Positions 1-8,814 of a stretch of 64,000 nucleotides of DNA are shown one piece after another (position 1 is the first letter of the stretch; each line of letters starts with the position of its first letter). The notes under the pieces are model-generated. The model was not told the origin of the DNA, did no database searches, and was given only the letters and a program-made list of their open reading frames with translations. Where the stretch lies: positions 166,292 to 230,291 of the forward strand of contig NZ_JBFNQN010000010.1 in the NCBI RefSeq assembly GCF_040796495.1. Reading direction: 5' to 3'. Position numbers and translations under genes: made by a program. The stretch comes from Kineococcus endophyticus. Lineage in GTDB: Bacteria > Actinomycetota > Actinomycetes > Actinomycetales > Kineococcaceae.

Positions 1-40
1 CGGCGAACGCCGCGCTGCGCAGCACGGCGGGTGCGCTCAC
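1..40 (-). CDS. Possible start of a gene running off the left edge
   Basis: On the minus strand a GTG at 40-38 overlaps the TGA stop of the diguanylate cyclase gene (GTGA overlap), the usual arrangement for coupled genes in this genome. A GGTGGTGG stretch lies a few bases upstream as a possible ribosome site. Only about 13 codons are inside the window (VSAPAVLRSAAFA), so no function can be assigned. The call rests only on the overlap geometry. Confidence 0.35.
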   Translation of the reverse strand, partial: MSAPAVLRSAAFA

Positions 41-2001
41 GGGGCCACCACCGTGCGGTCGCGGCCCTGCTCCTTGCCGGCGTAGAGGGCCGCGTCGGCG
101 CGGGCGACGACGTCGTGGGCGAGCAGGCCCGGTCGCCACTGGGCGACGCCGATCGTGCAGCTCTGCCCGCGGGGGACCGCGGCACGGATGCGGTCGGCGA
201 CGGTGACGGCGTCCGGCGCCGCGCACCCGGGCAGCGCGACGACGAACTCCTCCCCGCCCCAGCGGGCGATGACGTCGACCTCGCGCAGGCACTCCTGGGC
301 GGCGGCGGCGAACTCGCGCAGGAGCGCGTCGCCCCCGAGGTGGCCGTGGCCGTCGTTGTAGCGCTTGAAGTGGTCGAGGTCGATGACGGCGACGCTCAGC
401 GGGGCGCCGGTGCGCCCGGCCCGCGCCACCTCGGTGGCGATGACGTCGTCCCAGCGGCGGCGGTTGGCCAGGCCGGTCAGCGTGTCCCGCTCGGCCGCGT
501 CGGCGAGGCGCTGCAGGAGTTCGGCGCGTTCGGCGGCGTGGGCGACCTCGCCGGTCAGGGTCTGCAGGACGGGCAGCACGTGCTCGGGCAGCTCGTGGCG
601 GACCTCGCGCCAGAACACGCCGAGCACCCCGACGGTGCGCTGTCCGGACGTCTGGCCCGACAGCACGACGGGGTGCCAGGCGCCCGAGGCGACCCCCGTG
701 AGGTTCGCGAGCCGCTGGGAGGCGCGCGGGTGCGTGCTGACGTCACCGACGAACACGGGGGCCGCCGACGTGAAGGTCAACCCGGCCAGGGAGGGTTCGT
801 CGAGGGGGTAGACGATGTCGACGTCGGGCAGGCCCGCGGTGGCGACCGGGCGCAGCTCGGGCCCGCGGTCGCCGGGCACGGGGTACAGCAGGTAGGCGGC
901 GTCGGCCCCGGTCAGCTCCCGGACCAGCCGGCAGACGACCTGCTGCGGGTCCGGCGCCGCGGCCAGCGCCCGCGAGGCGTCGGCCAGGGACTGCACGCGC
1001 GCGGAGTGCTCGGCGAGCGCCGCGTGCGCCGCGGCCAGCGCCTTCTCCCGGTCTCGGGCCTGCGTGACGTCGTGCAGCGCCACGACGGCCCCGAGGGGAG
1101 AACCGTCGGTGCGGCGCATGGCCCGCCCGGAGCAGACGAGGGTCCGGGGTGCCCGGTCGGGGGTCGCGAGGACGAGTTCGACGCCCTCGACCGACCCCTC
1201 GCGCAGCGCACGCAGCCACGGCAGCTCGCACGGGGCGAGCGGGGTGGTGCCGTCGGCGGCGAAGTGGACGGCGGCGTCGCCGTGCCACTCCCGGGCCGTG
1301 CGGTTGAGCGAGGTCACGTGACCCTCGCCGTCGACGACGACCAGCCCCACGTCGACGGTCTCGGCGACGGCTTCGCTCTGCTCCCAGCGCGCCTCCGCCT
1401 CCGACATCGCCAGGACGGCCAGCTCGCGCGCCTCACCGGCGCGGCGGCCCTGGTCGGCGGCCTCACGGGCCTGCCGGCGCCGTTCGAAGAGGGCGACGAG
1501 GACGCCCGCGAGGTCCTGCAGGACCGCGAGGCGCTCGGCGGCGACGGGGCCGGGGACGGTGTCGAAGACGCAGAGCGAGCCCAGGGCGTGGCCGTCGGCG
1601 CTGACCAGCGGCGAGGAGGCGTAGGTGCGGACGTGGCCGAGCCGGCCGTCGACCCAGGGGTTGCGGGCGAACCGCGGGTCCCGGGAGGCGTCCGGGACGT
1701 GGACGAGGAGGCCCTCCTCGAAGTGCAGCGCGCACATCGAGTCGGCGCGAGCGGAGTCGGCACCCTCGAACCCCACGGTCGTCAGCTGGCACTGCCGGTC
1801 CTCGTCGACGAGGTTCAGCGTCGCGTGCGGGACGCCGGCGACGAGCGCGGCGGCACGGACGACGGCCGTCAGCTCGTCGTCGGCGGGGGCGTCGAGCAGG
1901 CGGTAGTCGCGCAGGGCGGCCAGCCGCGCCGCCTCACGGGTGCTCGGAGCGGCGTCGGCCCGGTCCGCCTGCGCGAGCGCGATCCAGTCCTTCCGGTCCA
2001 C
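37..2001 (-). CDS. Diguanylate cyclase with GAF-PAS-GAF sensor region
   Basis: Predicted 654-residue cytoplasmic protein making cyclic di-GMP from two GTP. Reading in order: a GAF domain (about 25-165, containing STREAARLAALRDYRLLDAP), a PAS-like domain (about 195-300), a second GAF (about 320-470) and a C-terminal GGDEF domain. The catalytic motif is GGEEF at about 582-586. An RxxD inhibitory site (REVD) lies exactly five residues before it, so product feedback is expected. The frame stays open further upstream, but the GTG at 2001 follows an AGGGA ribosome site and begins the conserved N terminus. No membrane segments are visible. It lies 37 bp downstream of an RsbW-like gene on the same strand, probably one operon. 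Confidence 0.9.
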   Translation of the reverse strand: MDRKDWIALAQADRADAAPSTREAARLAALRDYRLLDAPADDELTAVVRAAALVAGVPHATLNLVDEDRQCQLTTVGFEGADSARADSMCALHFEEGLLVHVPDASRDPRFARNPWVDGRLGHVRTYASSPLVSADGHALGSLCVFDTVPGPVAAERLAVLQDLAGVLVALFERRRQAREAADQGRRAGEARELAVLAMSEAEARWEQSEAVAETVDVGLVVVDGEGHVTSLNRTAREWHGDAAVHFAADGTTPLAPCELPWLRALREGSVEGVELVLATPDRAPRTLVCSGRAMRRTDGSPLGAVVALHDVTQARDREKALAAAHAALAEHSARVQSLADASRALAAAPDPQQVVCRLVRELTGADAAYLLYPVPGDRGPELRPVATAGLPDVDIVYPLDEPSLAGLTFTSAAPVFVGDVSTHPRASQRLANLTGVASGAWHPVVLSGQTSGQRTVGVLGVFWREVRHELPEHVLPVLQTLTGEVAHAAERAELLQRLADAAERDTLTGLANRRRWDDVIATEVARAGRTGAPLSVAVIDLDHFKRYNDGHGHLGGDALLREFAAAAQECLREVDVIARWGGEEFVVALPGCAAPDAVTVADRIRAAVPRGQSCTIGVAQWRPGLLAHDVVARADAALYAGKEQGRDRTVVAP

Positions 2002-2038
2002 CCGTTCCCTGTCGGCGGAACGGGCCCGGGGCTTGAGG

Positions 2039-2434
2039 TCAGGGCACGCGGCACCACAGCTGGGCGCCGCCGTCGGTGGGCGACCACCCCGTCTCGCCCG
2101 ACAGCTGCCGCAGCAGGTCCCGCGTGTGGCCGGACAGCACCGGCCGCGTGCGCCCGTCGGCGAACCGGACGTCCACGCCGACGACGAGCGCGCCGGCGGC
2201 CTCCCCCACGCGCAGGACGGTGGGGCTGGACCCGGCGCCGAGACCGCCGAGCAGTTCGGCGGTGACCTGGACCGCGTCGTCGGCGGCGTCCTCCAGACCG
2301 AGCTGCTCGGCCTGCAGGCGCACGAAGCGCCGCGCCTGGCGCAGGGGTTCGTCGTCGCCCAGCAGGTCCAGCCGCAGCACGTGCGGCAGGACGGGTGGCC
2401 GGCTCGCGGGGGCAGGGGTGGGGTCGGTGTCCAC
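2039..2434 (-). CDS. RsbW-like ATPase-fold protein with degenerate N box
   Basis: A 131-residue protein resembling the HATPase_c_2 fold of anti-sigma factor kinases (RsbW/SpoIIAB type). The C terminus (GWSPTDGGAQLWCRVP) matches the end of this fold. The helix that normally carries ELVTNA reads TAELLGGLGAG, so the Mg-ATP-binding Asn is missing. It may therefore bind partners without kinase activity. The start is GTG at 2434 behind a strong GAGGAGGAG ribosome site. It precedes the diguanylate cyclase gene by 37 bp, which suggests a shared operon and signal. The assignment comes from fold-level resemblance and is moderate. Confidence 0.65.
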   Translation of the reverse strand: MDTDPTPAPASRPPVLPHVLRLDLLGDDEPLRQARRFVRLQAEQLGLEDAADDAVQVTAELLGGLGAGSSPTVLRVGEAAGALVVGVDVRFADGRTRPVLSGHTRDLLRQLSGETGWSPTDGGAQLWCRVP

Positions 2435-2546
2435 GGGCTCCTCCTCGTTCTCGTCGCTGCTCTCGGGGACGGCGCTGCTCGTGGACCGTCGGTCCGAGTG
2501 TGCCGGGGTGCACAGGCGAGCGCCACCCGCCGAACGTCGGGGTTGT

Positions 2547-2558
2547 TTGTCAAGACAA
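2547..2558. promoter_or_regulatory. Inverted repeat, possible GntR-type operator
   Basis: TTGTC-AA-GACAA is a perfect 5-bp inverted repeat in the 197-bp gap between the divergent RsbW-like and TIM-barrel genes. Its TTGT...ACAA form resembles FCD-subfamily GntR operators. No GntR gene is in the window, so the regulator is unknown. The rest of the gap shows no other clear element. Confidence 0.4.
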
Positions 2559-2631
2559 TCTGATCTGGTCGTAAGGTGGGACCCGGCGAGGACGCCCCTC
2601 GCTGCCGACGCGACAGGGAGGCCCGTCCCGC

Positions 2632-3504
2632 ATGGTCAAGATCGCCCTCGACCCCACGCCGTTCCACCCGGACCACGACCTGCTCGAGCTGCCGGACCTC
2701 GTGGCCCGCGCCGGCTTCGAGCACCTGCAGCTCGCCCCGCACCCGGACGTGGCGCCCTTCTTCCGCCACCCCACGGCCGACGACGCGCTCGTCGCGGCCT
2801 TCGCCAAGCGCGCCGCCGACGCCGGGGTCGGGATCACCTCCCTGCTGCCGGTCCAGCGCATCTCCTGGCCCGAGGAACTCCAGCGCCAGGCGGCCGTGAA
2901 GAACTTCCGCCGGGTCCTGCAGATCGCCGTCGACCTCGGCGTGCGCGTCGTCAACACCGAGTTCTCCGGCCGCCCCGAACGGGCCGAGGACTCCGAGGCG
3001 GCGTTCCACAAGTCCATGGAGGAACTGCTGCCCGTCCTCGAACGCGAGGGCCTCACGCTCAACATCGACCCCCACCCGGACGACTTCGTCGAGGACGGCC
3101 TGGAGGCGTGGCGGATCGTGCGGGGGCTGAACTCCTCCCACGTGGGCATGGTCTACGTCGCCTCCCACACGTTCCACTACGGGGACCGGGCCACGACGCT
3201 GCTGCCGGCGGTGGGCGACCGGCTCGGGGCGGTCTACGCCGCCGACACCTTCGACCACCGCCGGTCGCACGGTCTGCGCTACATCAGCAACCCGCCCGGG
3301 AACTCCGCGCGCATCCACCAGCACCTGCGGGTCGGCGACGGCGACGTGGACTGGAAGGAACTGTTCGACACGTTGCGCGGCACGGGGTTCCTCGACCGCG
3401 AGGACGCGGTCCTCGTGTCCAACGTGTTCGCCGAGGACGAGACGGCGCTGGAGACGTCGAGGTTCCAGCTCGAGCGGTTGACCGAGCTCACCGCCCCGCG
3501 CTGA
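2632..3504 (+). CDS. Sugar phosphate isomerase/epimerase (xylose isomerase-like TIM barrel)
   Basis: A 290-residue AP-endonuclease-2/xylose-isomerase-like TIM barrel, the fold of IolE/IolI and related sugar isomerases or epimerases. Barrel features include the N-terminal KIALDPTPF strand, VVNTEFSG, NIDPHPDDF, HVGMVYVASHTFHY and a C-terminal VLVSNVF. Acidic and His metal-ligand candidates (E at VNTEFSG, D/H at NIDPHP, H in ASHTFHY) are present. The ATG at 2632 follows CAGGGAGG with good spacing. The substrate cannot be read from sequence. An operator-like palindrome lies about 75 bp upstream, consistent with inducible sugar catabolism. The 3' end overlaps the convergent malic enzyme gene by 17 bp. 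Confidence 0.8.
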   Translation: MVKIALDPTPFHPDHDLLELPDLVARAGFEHLQLAPHPDVAPFFRHPTADDALVAAFAKRAADAGVGITSLLPVQRISWPEELQRQAAVKNFRRVLQIAVDLGVRVVNTEFSGRPERAEDSEAAFHKSMEELLPVLEREGLTLNIDPHPDDFVEDGLEAWRIVRGLNSSHVGMVYVASHTFHYGDRATTLLPAVGDRLGAVYAADTFDHRRSHGLRYISNPPGNSARIHQHLRVGDGDVDWKELFDTLRGTGFLDREDAVLVSNVFAEDETALETSRFQLERLTELTAPR

Positions 3505-4668
3505 CCTGCGGGTCGCGGCGCGCCGCCTGCGCGACGGCCGCCGCGACCGCCGGGCCCACCCGGGGGTCGAACGGGCTCGGGACGATCCGGTCGACCGACA
3601 CCGCGCCGCCGTCCGCGGCGACGGCGGCGATCGCCTCCGCGGCCGCGAGCTTCATCCCCTCGGTGATCCGGCGGGCACCCGCGTCCAGCGCCCCGGCGAA
3701 CACCCCCGGGAACGCCAGCACGTCGTTGATCTGGTGGGGGAAGTCGCTGCGGCCCGTCGAGACGACCGAGGCGTACCGCGCCGCGACGTCGGGGTGGACC
3801 TCGGGGTCGGGGTTGGACAGGGCGAACACGAACGGCCCGGGCGCCATCGTCGCCAGGAGCCCCTCCGGCAGCTGCGCGCTGGACAGGCCGACGAACACGT
3901 CGGCACCGGCCAGGGCCTCGGCCAGGCCCCCGCGGACCCCGCGGGGGTTCGTCTGCGCCGCCGGCAGCGCCTTCTCCCCGCCGCGGTCGGCGTCCACGAC
4001 GCCGCGCGAGTCCAGGACGACGACGTCGCGCACCCCGGCCGCGACGAGGAACCGGGCGCAGGCGATCCCCGCCGCACCCGCCCCGGACACGACGACGCGC
4101 AGGGCCGGCAGGTCGCGACCCGTCGCGGCGCAGGCCCCGTGCAGGGCGGCGAGCAGGACGACGGCCGTCCCGTGCTGGTCGTCGTGCATCACAGGGCAGT
4201 CCAGCGCCTCGACGAGGCGGCGTTCGAGCTCGAAGCAGCGCGGCGCGGAGACGTCCTCCAGGTTCACGGCGCCGAAGCTCGGCCGCAGCCGGACGAGGGT
4301 CTCGACGATCTCGTCCACGTCGGTGGTGTCGAGCACCAGCGGGATCGAGTCCAGGCCGCCGAACTGCTTGAACAGCGCGGACTTGCCCTCCATGACCGGC
4401 AGCGACGCCCGCGGCCCGATGTCGCCGAGCCCCAGCACCGCGGTCCCGTCGCTGACGACCGCCACCAGCCGGTCCGTCCACGTGTACCGGCGCACGAGGG
4501 CCGGATCCGCGGCGATCGCGCGGCACACGCTGGCCGACGCCCGCGACCTGTCGATCGCCTACACCCCGGGCGTCGCGCAGGTGGCGTCGTCAGCGCCGTC
4601 CCGAGCTTGCCGCCCTCGTGGGCGGCCAGGACCTCGGTGTCGCTGGGCTGGGTCGTCGTGGTGGTCAC
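3488..4668 (-). pseudogene. NAD(P)-dependent malic enzyme, N-terminal region scrambled by a 51-bp inversion
   Basis: Malic enzyme oxidatively decarboxylates malate to pyruvate. The first 46 codons, from GTG at 4668 behind GAGGAGA, read as a normal N terminus ending HEGGKLGTALTT. From 4528 to the stop the frame encodes the rest, starting CRAIAADPALVRRYTW and including GLGDIGP, the metal-site stretch VMHDDQHGTA and the Rossmann motif GAGAAG. Between them, bases 4530-4580 are reversed. On the plus strand they encode LADARDLSIAYTPGVAQ, the missing segment with the catalytic Tyr (AYTPGVA). One extra base at each junction also puts the two halves out of frame. The longest intact frame (3488-4528, 346 codons) lacks the catalytic Tyr. 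The gene is inactive as written unless this is an assembly error. Confidence 0.85.
4530..4580. other. Inverted 51-bp segment inside the malic enzyme gene
   Basis: This exact 17-codon stretch encodes the malic enzyme motif on the strand opposite to the gene. Its own ends are imperfect inverted repeats: CTGGCCGACGCC at 4530-4541 pairs with 4569-4580 at 10 of 12 positions. A 3-bp CAC/GTG pair lies just outside at 4526-4528 and 4582-4584 (shifted one base from the nearer GTG at 4581-4583). The geometry suits template switching in a quasi-palindrome, or a small invertible element. Confidence 0.85.
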
Positions 4669-4777
4669 GCGGTCTCCTCGCAGGGTTCGACCGCCGGCGC
4701 TCCGGCGGCGGTCGCCCCAGCCTGGCGCCGGCCGGCCGGCCCGCGCCCTCCCCGGCGCAGTGCAAGGAAGATCCGCG

Positions 4778-4801
4778 GTTCTTCCGCGGTGGGTGAAGAA
4801 C
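4778..4801. other. Inverted repeat in divergent promoter region
   Basis: GTTCTTC and GAAGAAC form 7-bp arms with a 10-base spacer. They overlap a second small hairpin (CCGCGG-TTCTT-CCGCGG at 4773-4789). Both lie in the 280-bp gap between the divergent malic enzyme and ANTAR genes and could be an operator or mRNA hairpin. No regulator can be named. Confidence 0.35.
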
Positions 4802-4948
4802 GCACCGGTCCTCGGGCACGCGGGGGCGCTGCGGACGTGGGTACGGTGGTCGGACGGCCCCCGGACCCCGGGCCCACCGCGGCTCGAAGCACCGGGCGGC
4901 GCACGCGTCGCCTGGTGCAGCCGGCGGCGACCGCGAAGGGGAGACGAC

Positions 4949-5560
4949 ATGTCGGACACGGACACGCAGGACACGCTGGCCGACCACCTGCGGACGGTGC
5001 TCGCCGGTCCGGACGCCCACGGGGACGAGGCGGTGGCGGCCCTGCGCGTCCTGCTCGACCTCGGCTGGGTCGAACCCGACCGCGTCGAGGCGCGGTTGGG
5101 GCGCGAGCCCGCCGTCCGCTCCCTGGCCGAGGACCTCGCGGTCGCCCGCCTCCGGGCCCGCACCGCCGCCGAGCGCAGCCGCGACCTGCAGCGACGCACC
5201 GACGCCGTCCTGGCCCGCGCGCAGGAGCTGCGCCGGCAGACGCCTCCACGCGCGGAGGCCGGTGGGGAGGCGGACCGCGTGGCCGCGCTGGAGCGGGAGG
5301 TGGCGCAGCTGCGGACCGCGCTGGAGAACCGGCCCCGCATCGAGCACGCCGTCGGCATCGTCATGCAGCTCGTGGGCTGCGACGAGACGCTCGCCTGGGA
5401 CCTGCTGAGCCGGCTGTCCCAGCACACGAACGTCAAGGTCCGTGTCATGGCCGACGCCCTCGCCTCCCGGGTGGGGGACGGTCACGGGGTGCCGGCCGAT
5501 GTCGCCGCGGGTCTGCGGGCCCTGGCGGAACAGGAGTGGTCCGGACGCTCTAGAACATGA
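4949..5560 (+). CDS. ANTAR domain protein
   Basis: A 203-residue protein. The C-terminal ANTAR domain (about 130-190) contains ENRPRIEHAVGIVMQLVGC and LLSRLSQHTNVKVR, the usual RNA-binding three-helix signature. The N-terminal half (about 1-125) is helical and charged, with a probable coiled coil around 65-125, and has no recognisable sensor domain. ANTAR proteins bind paired hexaloop hairpins in nascent RNA and prevent termination. The ATG follows AAGGGGAG. The stop overlaps a possible ATG in the next frame, but the next gene more likely starts at 5614. Confidence 0.85.
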   Translation: MSDTDTQDTLADHLRTVLAGPDAHGDEAVAALRVLLDLGWVEPDRVEARLGREPAVRSLAEDLAVARLRARTAAERSRDLQRRTDAVLARAQELRRQTPPRAEAGGEADRVAALEREVAQLRTALENRPRIEHAVGIVMQLVGCDETLAWDLLSRLSQHTNVKVRVMADALASRVGDGHGVPADVAAGLRALAEQEWSGRSRT

Positions 5561-5613
5561 CAGGATGTGGGGCCACATCGAACAGCCGGTGTCCGTCGTC
5601 AGAGGGAGCCGAG

Positions 5614-6933
5614 ATGGGCGCCGACCGGGCCCTGCAGCGCGAGCACACCGTCGTGGACGACGACCTCTCCCTCCAGTTGCAGGTCGTCACGGAGGAGCTC
5701 GCCGTCGCCGACGACGAGCTGGCCGCGCAGCAGCGGGAGATCGACGAGCTCCTCGCCCGCGAGCTCGACGCCCGGAGGACCGCGAGCGCCGTCGTCCGCA
5801 GCGTGCCCGTCCCGGTCCTCGTGACCGACGCGGCCGGGGCGATCGTCGAGGCGAACCTCGCCGCCGCCACCCTCCTCGGCGTGCCCGCCGCGCGGCTGGT
5901 GCGCAAACCGGTGCAGGCCCTCGTCCCCGCGCCGGCGCGCTCGGCGGTCCGCGACCTCGTCTCGGCCGCCGCCGGGTCCCGGACGGTGGGAGGGACCGTC
6001 GACGTGAGTCCGCGGTCTGGTCCCGACCGCAGCGTCCGGATCGTCATCACGGGCGGGGCCCGCCGCCTCGACGGTCGCTCCGTCCTGACCTGGGTGCTCG
6101 CGGACGCGACGCCGGCGCAGGGCACGGCGGACTCCGAGTCCCCGGCCGCCCTGCACGCCGTCGCCGCCCTCACCGCACTGCCCGTGGGGGACCTGTCACC
6201 GCACGAACTCCTCACCCGGGTCGCGGCCCTGGCGACGCAGGCCGTGGCGGGGGCGTCGTGGACGAGCGTCGTGCTCGGCGACCCGGCCGAACCGGCGGAG
6301 CTGGCCGCGGACTCCGAGGAGGCGCAGCGGATCGACGGCGCCCAGTGGCGAGCGGGGGAGGGCCCCGCGGCGACGGCCTACCGCGACGGGGTCGCGGTGG
6401 TCAGCGCCGACCTGCGGCAGGACGCGCGGTGGCCGGTGCTCGCGGGGCCGGCCGGGCAGACCCCCGTGCGCAGCGCGCTCGCGCTGCCCATCCGCTCACG
6501 CGACCTGTCCGCGCCGTCGGACGTTCGCGGCGTCCTGACCGTCTACGGCCCCGAACCCGGTGCCTTCGCGGGCGAGGTGCAGGTCGACCGTGCGCTGGTC
6601 TTCGCCGAGGCGGCCTCGGCCCTGCTGCACGACCTCGACCGCATCGCCGAGCTGCGCACCACCGCGGAGAACCTCACCCTGGCGATGCGGTCCCGCGCGA
6701 CGATCGAGCAGGCCAAGGGCCTCGTCGCCGGGTGGCTGGGGTGCAGCGTCGAGGAGGCCTTCGAGGTGCTCACCCGCCTGAGCCAGGACCGCAACGTCAA
6801 GCTGCGCGACCTCGCCGCGCTCGCGGTCGCCGACCCCTCCCGCCACGACCTGCGCCCCGTCCTGGCGCACGCCCACGAGCGGATGCAGTCGCGGCGGGCC
6901 CAGGAGTCAGCTCAGGAGGGGTCGTCGAGCTGA
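5614..6933 (+). CDS. PAS-GAF-ANTAR sensor/RNA-binding regulator
   Basis: A 439-residue cytoplasmic regulator. In order: an N-terminal coiled coil (about 10-50), a PAS domain (about 55-165), a GAF domain (about 195-360, with WRAGEGPAATAYRDG typical of this GAF class) and a C-terminal ANTAR domain (about 365-420, RATIEQAKGLVAGWLG and LTRLSQDRNVKLRDLA). The ATG at 5614 is chosen because AGAGGGAG lies just upstream; an in-frame ATG at 5557 overlaps the previous stop but has poorer context. Antitermination controlled by a small-molecule or redox signal is the family expectation. The last 22 bp overlap the convergent cheR gene. Confidence 0.88.
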   Translation: MGADRALQREHTVVDDDLSLQLQVVTEELAVADDELAAQQREIDELLARELDARRTASAVVRSVPVPVLVTDAAGAIVEANLAAATLLGVPAARLVRKPVQALVPAPARSAVRDLVSAAAGSRTVGGTVDVSPRSGPDRSVRIVITGGARRLDGRSVLTWVLADATPAQGTADSESPAALHAVAALTALPVGDLSPHELLTRVAALATQAVAGASWTSVVLGDPAEPAELAADSEEAQRIDGAQWRAGEGPAATAYRDGVAVVSADLRQDARWPVLAGPAGQTPVRSALALPIRSRDLSAPSDVRGVLTVYGPEPGAFAGEVQVDRALVFAEAASALLHDLDRIAELRTTAENLTLAMRSRATIEQAKGLVAGWLGCSVEEAFEVLTRLSQDRNVKLRDLAALAVADPSRHDLRPVLAHAHERMQSRRAQESAQEGSSS

Positions 6934-8810
6934 TCCATGACGACGAGGGCCCCGGCGCTGCCGTGGGTCCCCGCCAGTGAGCTGACGGTCACCTGGACCC
7001 GGACGGGTCGCCCGCGCCGATTGACCGCGGCGAGTTCGAGGACGGCGTCATCGGTGGCGAGGTGCTCACCGGCCAGGACCGTCCGCACGGCGGGGCCGAT
7101 CTCGTGCAGCGGCAGGCCGATGTCGAGGTTCAGCAGGTGCTCGCCGGCGGCCTCGTCGGCGCGCACGCCCCACAGGTCCGCGGCCCACGCGTTCCACACC
7201 GTGATCCGCATGTCGGCGTCGACGACGGCGACCCCGACACGCAGGCTGGCGAAGACGCCCTCCATGTACCCGTTGAGGGCGCTGACCTCGTCGGTGCGCA
7301 GCCGCAGCTCGTGGTTGGAGTTCTGCAGCTCGTCGTTCATCGACTGCAGCTCCTCGTTCATCGTCTCGAGTTCCTCGTTCGTGGAGTGCAGCTCCTCGTT
7401 GGTGGTCTCCAGCTCCTCGACGGTGGACTGCAGCTCCTCGTTGGTCGTCTCGAGTTCCTCGTTCGTGGACTGCAGTTCCTCGTAGGCGGTCTCCAGCTGG
7501 CGGTGCGCGTCCTCCAGCTCGTCCTGCAGCTGCCGCGACCGACTGACGTCGATGAACACGACGGCCGTTCCGAGGACGTGTCCCAGGGGGGTGCGCAGCG
7601 GCACGACCTGCACGTCGAAGAACGTCCGGTCCGTGCGGGGGCGGGTGAACTCCACGTCCCGGATCCACACGGTGCGGCGCTGGGTGTGGGCCTGCTCCAC
7701 GGCCGAGCGCAGCTCGACCGGCCGGTAGCTGACCTCGAGGTCCTGGAACGGGCGGCCGGCGTCCGACGCCGAGAGGTTGAAGAGCGTGTCCGCGCGGTGG
7801 TTGGACAGCACGACCTCACCGGTCTGGTTCAGGACGATCTGCGCGACGGGGCTGGCCGCGAGGGCCTCGGCCCGGAGCGTCACCGCGTCGTCGCCGGTGG
7901 GCGGGTAGACCGCAGGCGGGACCGTCGCGGTGATGCGCGGCCGGGTGCGCGTACCGCCCACGCGGCGGAAGAACCGGTTCTTCAGGTCGACGGGGGAGAA
8001 CAGCGAGGACTGGCTGAGCAGCATCTCCGCCTTGCCCAGGAACAGGAGCCCGTCGGGTTCCAGGGAGTAGTGCAGCCGTTCGGCGATGCGCGCCTGCGTC
8101 TCGGCCGTCAGGTACATCAGGGTGTTGCGGCACGTCAACAGGTCGACGTGGGAGATCGGGGCGTCCTGCACGAGGTCGGCCCGCCCGAAGATGACCGACC
8201 GCCGCAGGTCCTGCCGGAACGTGTAGCGGGTGCCGTGCTGCTCGAAGTACTTCTCGAGCATCTCGGGAGGCAGGCTGCGCACCTCGCGATCGGTGTACGT
8301 CGCCGTCCGGGCCTGCGTCAGGGCGTCCTCGTCGGCGTCGGTGGCGTAGATCTTGACCCGCCGGCGGAACTCCTCCGGTCCCAGGGCCTCGGCGAGGCAG
8401 ATCGCCACGGTGTACGCCTCCTGGCCCGAGGCGCACCCCGCGCTCCACGCGCGGATGGGCCCGGTGGGCCGACGGGCGAGGACCTGCGGCAGCAGGTCCG
8501 ACCGCAGCCGGTCCCACGCGTCGAGGTCGCGGAAGAACGACGTGACGTTGATGAGGATCGTGTTGAACAACGCCGTGAACTCTTCGGCGTCGACCTCGAG
8601 CCGGTCGCGGTACTCCTCGTACCGGGCGACGCCCACGTCGTCCATGCGCCGGTGCACCCGCCGCAGCAGGCTCGCCCGCTTGTACCCCGTGAAGTCGAAA
8701 CCCCGGGCCTCCTTGAGGTGCTCGAGCAGGCTCTCGAACTCCTCCGCCGTCCCGTAGGACGTCCCCGGCGCGGTGCCGCCGTCGCCCGTCCCGTCCACCG
8801 TCTCGTCCAC
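6912..8810 (-). CDS. CheR-type methyltransferase with PAS, coiled coil and PAS
   Basis: A 632-residue fusion. A CheR SAM-dependent glutamate methyltransferase domain spans about 20-290, with the SAM site WSAGCASGQEAYT and DLLTCRNTLMY. A PAS-like domain follows (about 305-425), then a long coiled coil of repeated NEELETT/NEELQST heptad-like units (about 430-515), and a C-terminal PAS domain (about 520-628). No receptor, CheA or CheW is nearby, so this is probably an alternative signalling pair with CheB rather than chemotaxis. GTG at 8810 lies 4 bases after the cheB stop, with AGGG overlapping that stop, so translation is coupled. Confidence 0.88.
   Translation of the reverse strand: MDETVDGTGDGGTAPGTSYGTAEEFESLLEHLKEARGFDFTGYKRASLLRRVHRRMDDVGVARYEEYRDRLEVDAEEFTALFNTILINVTSFFRDLDAWDRLRSDLLPQVLARRPTGPIRAWSAGCASGQEAYTVAICLAEALGPEEFRRRVKIYATDADEDALTQARTATYTDREVRSLPPEMLEKYFEQHGTRYTFRQDLRRSVIFGRADLVQDAPISHVDLLTCRNTLMYLTAETQARIAERLHYSLEPDGLLFLGKAEMLLSQSSLFSPVDLKNRFFRRVGGTRTRPRITATVPPAVYPPTGDDAVTLRAEALAASPVAQIVLNQTGEVVLSNHRADTLFNLSASDAGRPFQDLEVSYRPVELRSAVEQAHTQRRTVWIRDVEFTRPRTDRTFFDVQVVPLRTPLGHVLGTAVVFIDVSRSRQLQDELEDAHRQLETAYEELQSTNEELETTNEELQSTVEELETTNEELHSTNEELETMNEELQSMNDELQNSNHELRLRTDEVSALNGYMEGVFASLRVGVAVVDADMRITVWNAWAADLWGVRADEAAGEHLLNLDIGLPLHEIGPAVRTVLAGEHLATDDAVLELAAVNRRGRPVRVQVTVSSLAGTHGSAGALVVMDQLDDPS
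7306..7500 (-). repeat. Repeats encoding the CheR coiled coil
   Basis: Degenerate short repeats encode successive NEELxST/NEELETT units. They are typical of CheR- and CheB-PAS fusion proteins. The plus strand of the same stretch gives a misleading Leu/Val-rich open frame. Confidence 0.7.
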
Positions 8811-8814
8811 GCCC

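Noticed and set aside
31..2265. Long plus-strand open frame opposite the diguanylate cyclase
   Set aside because: Low-complexity Gly/Arg/Val sequence with no domain; it is a shadow of the minus-strand gene in very GC-rich DNA.
2002..3324. Upstream in-frame extension of the diguanylate cyclase frame
   Set aside because: It crosses the RsbW-like gene and the isomerase gene antisense and has Arg/Pro-rich noise; GTG at 2001 with a ribosome site is the real start.
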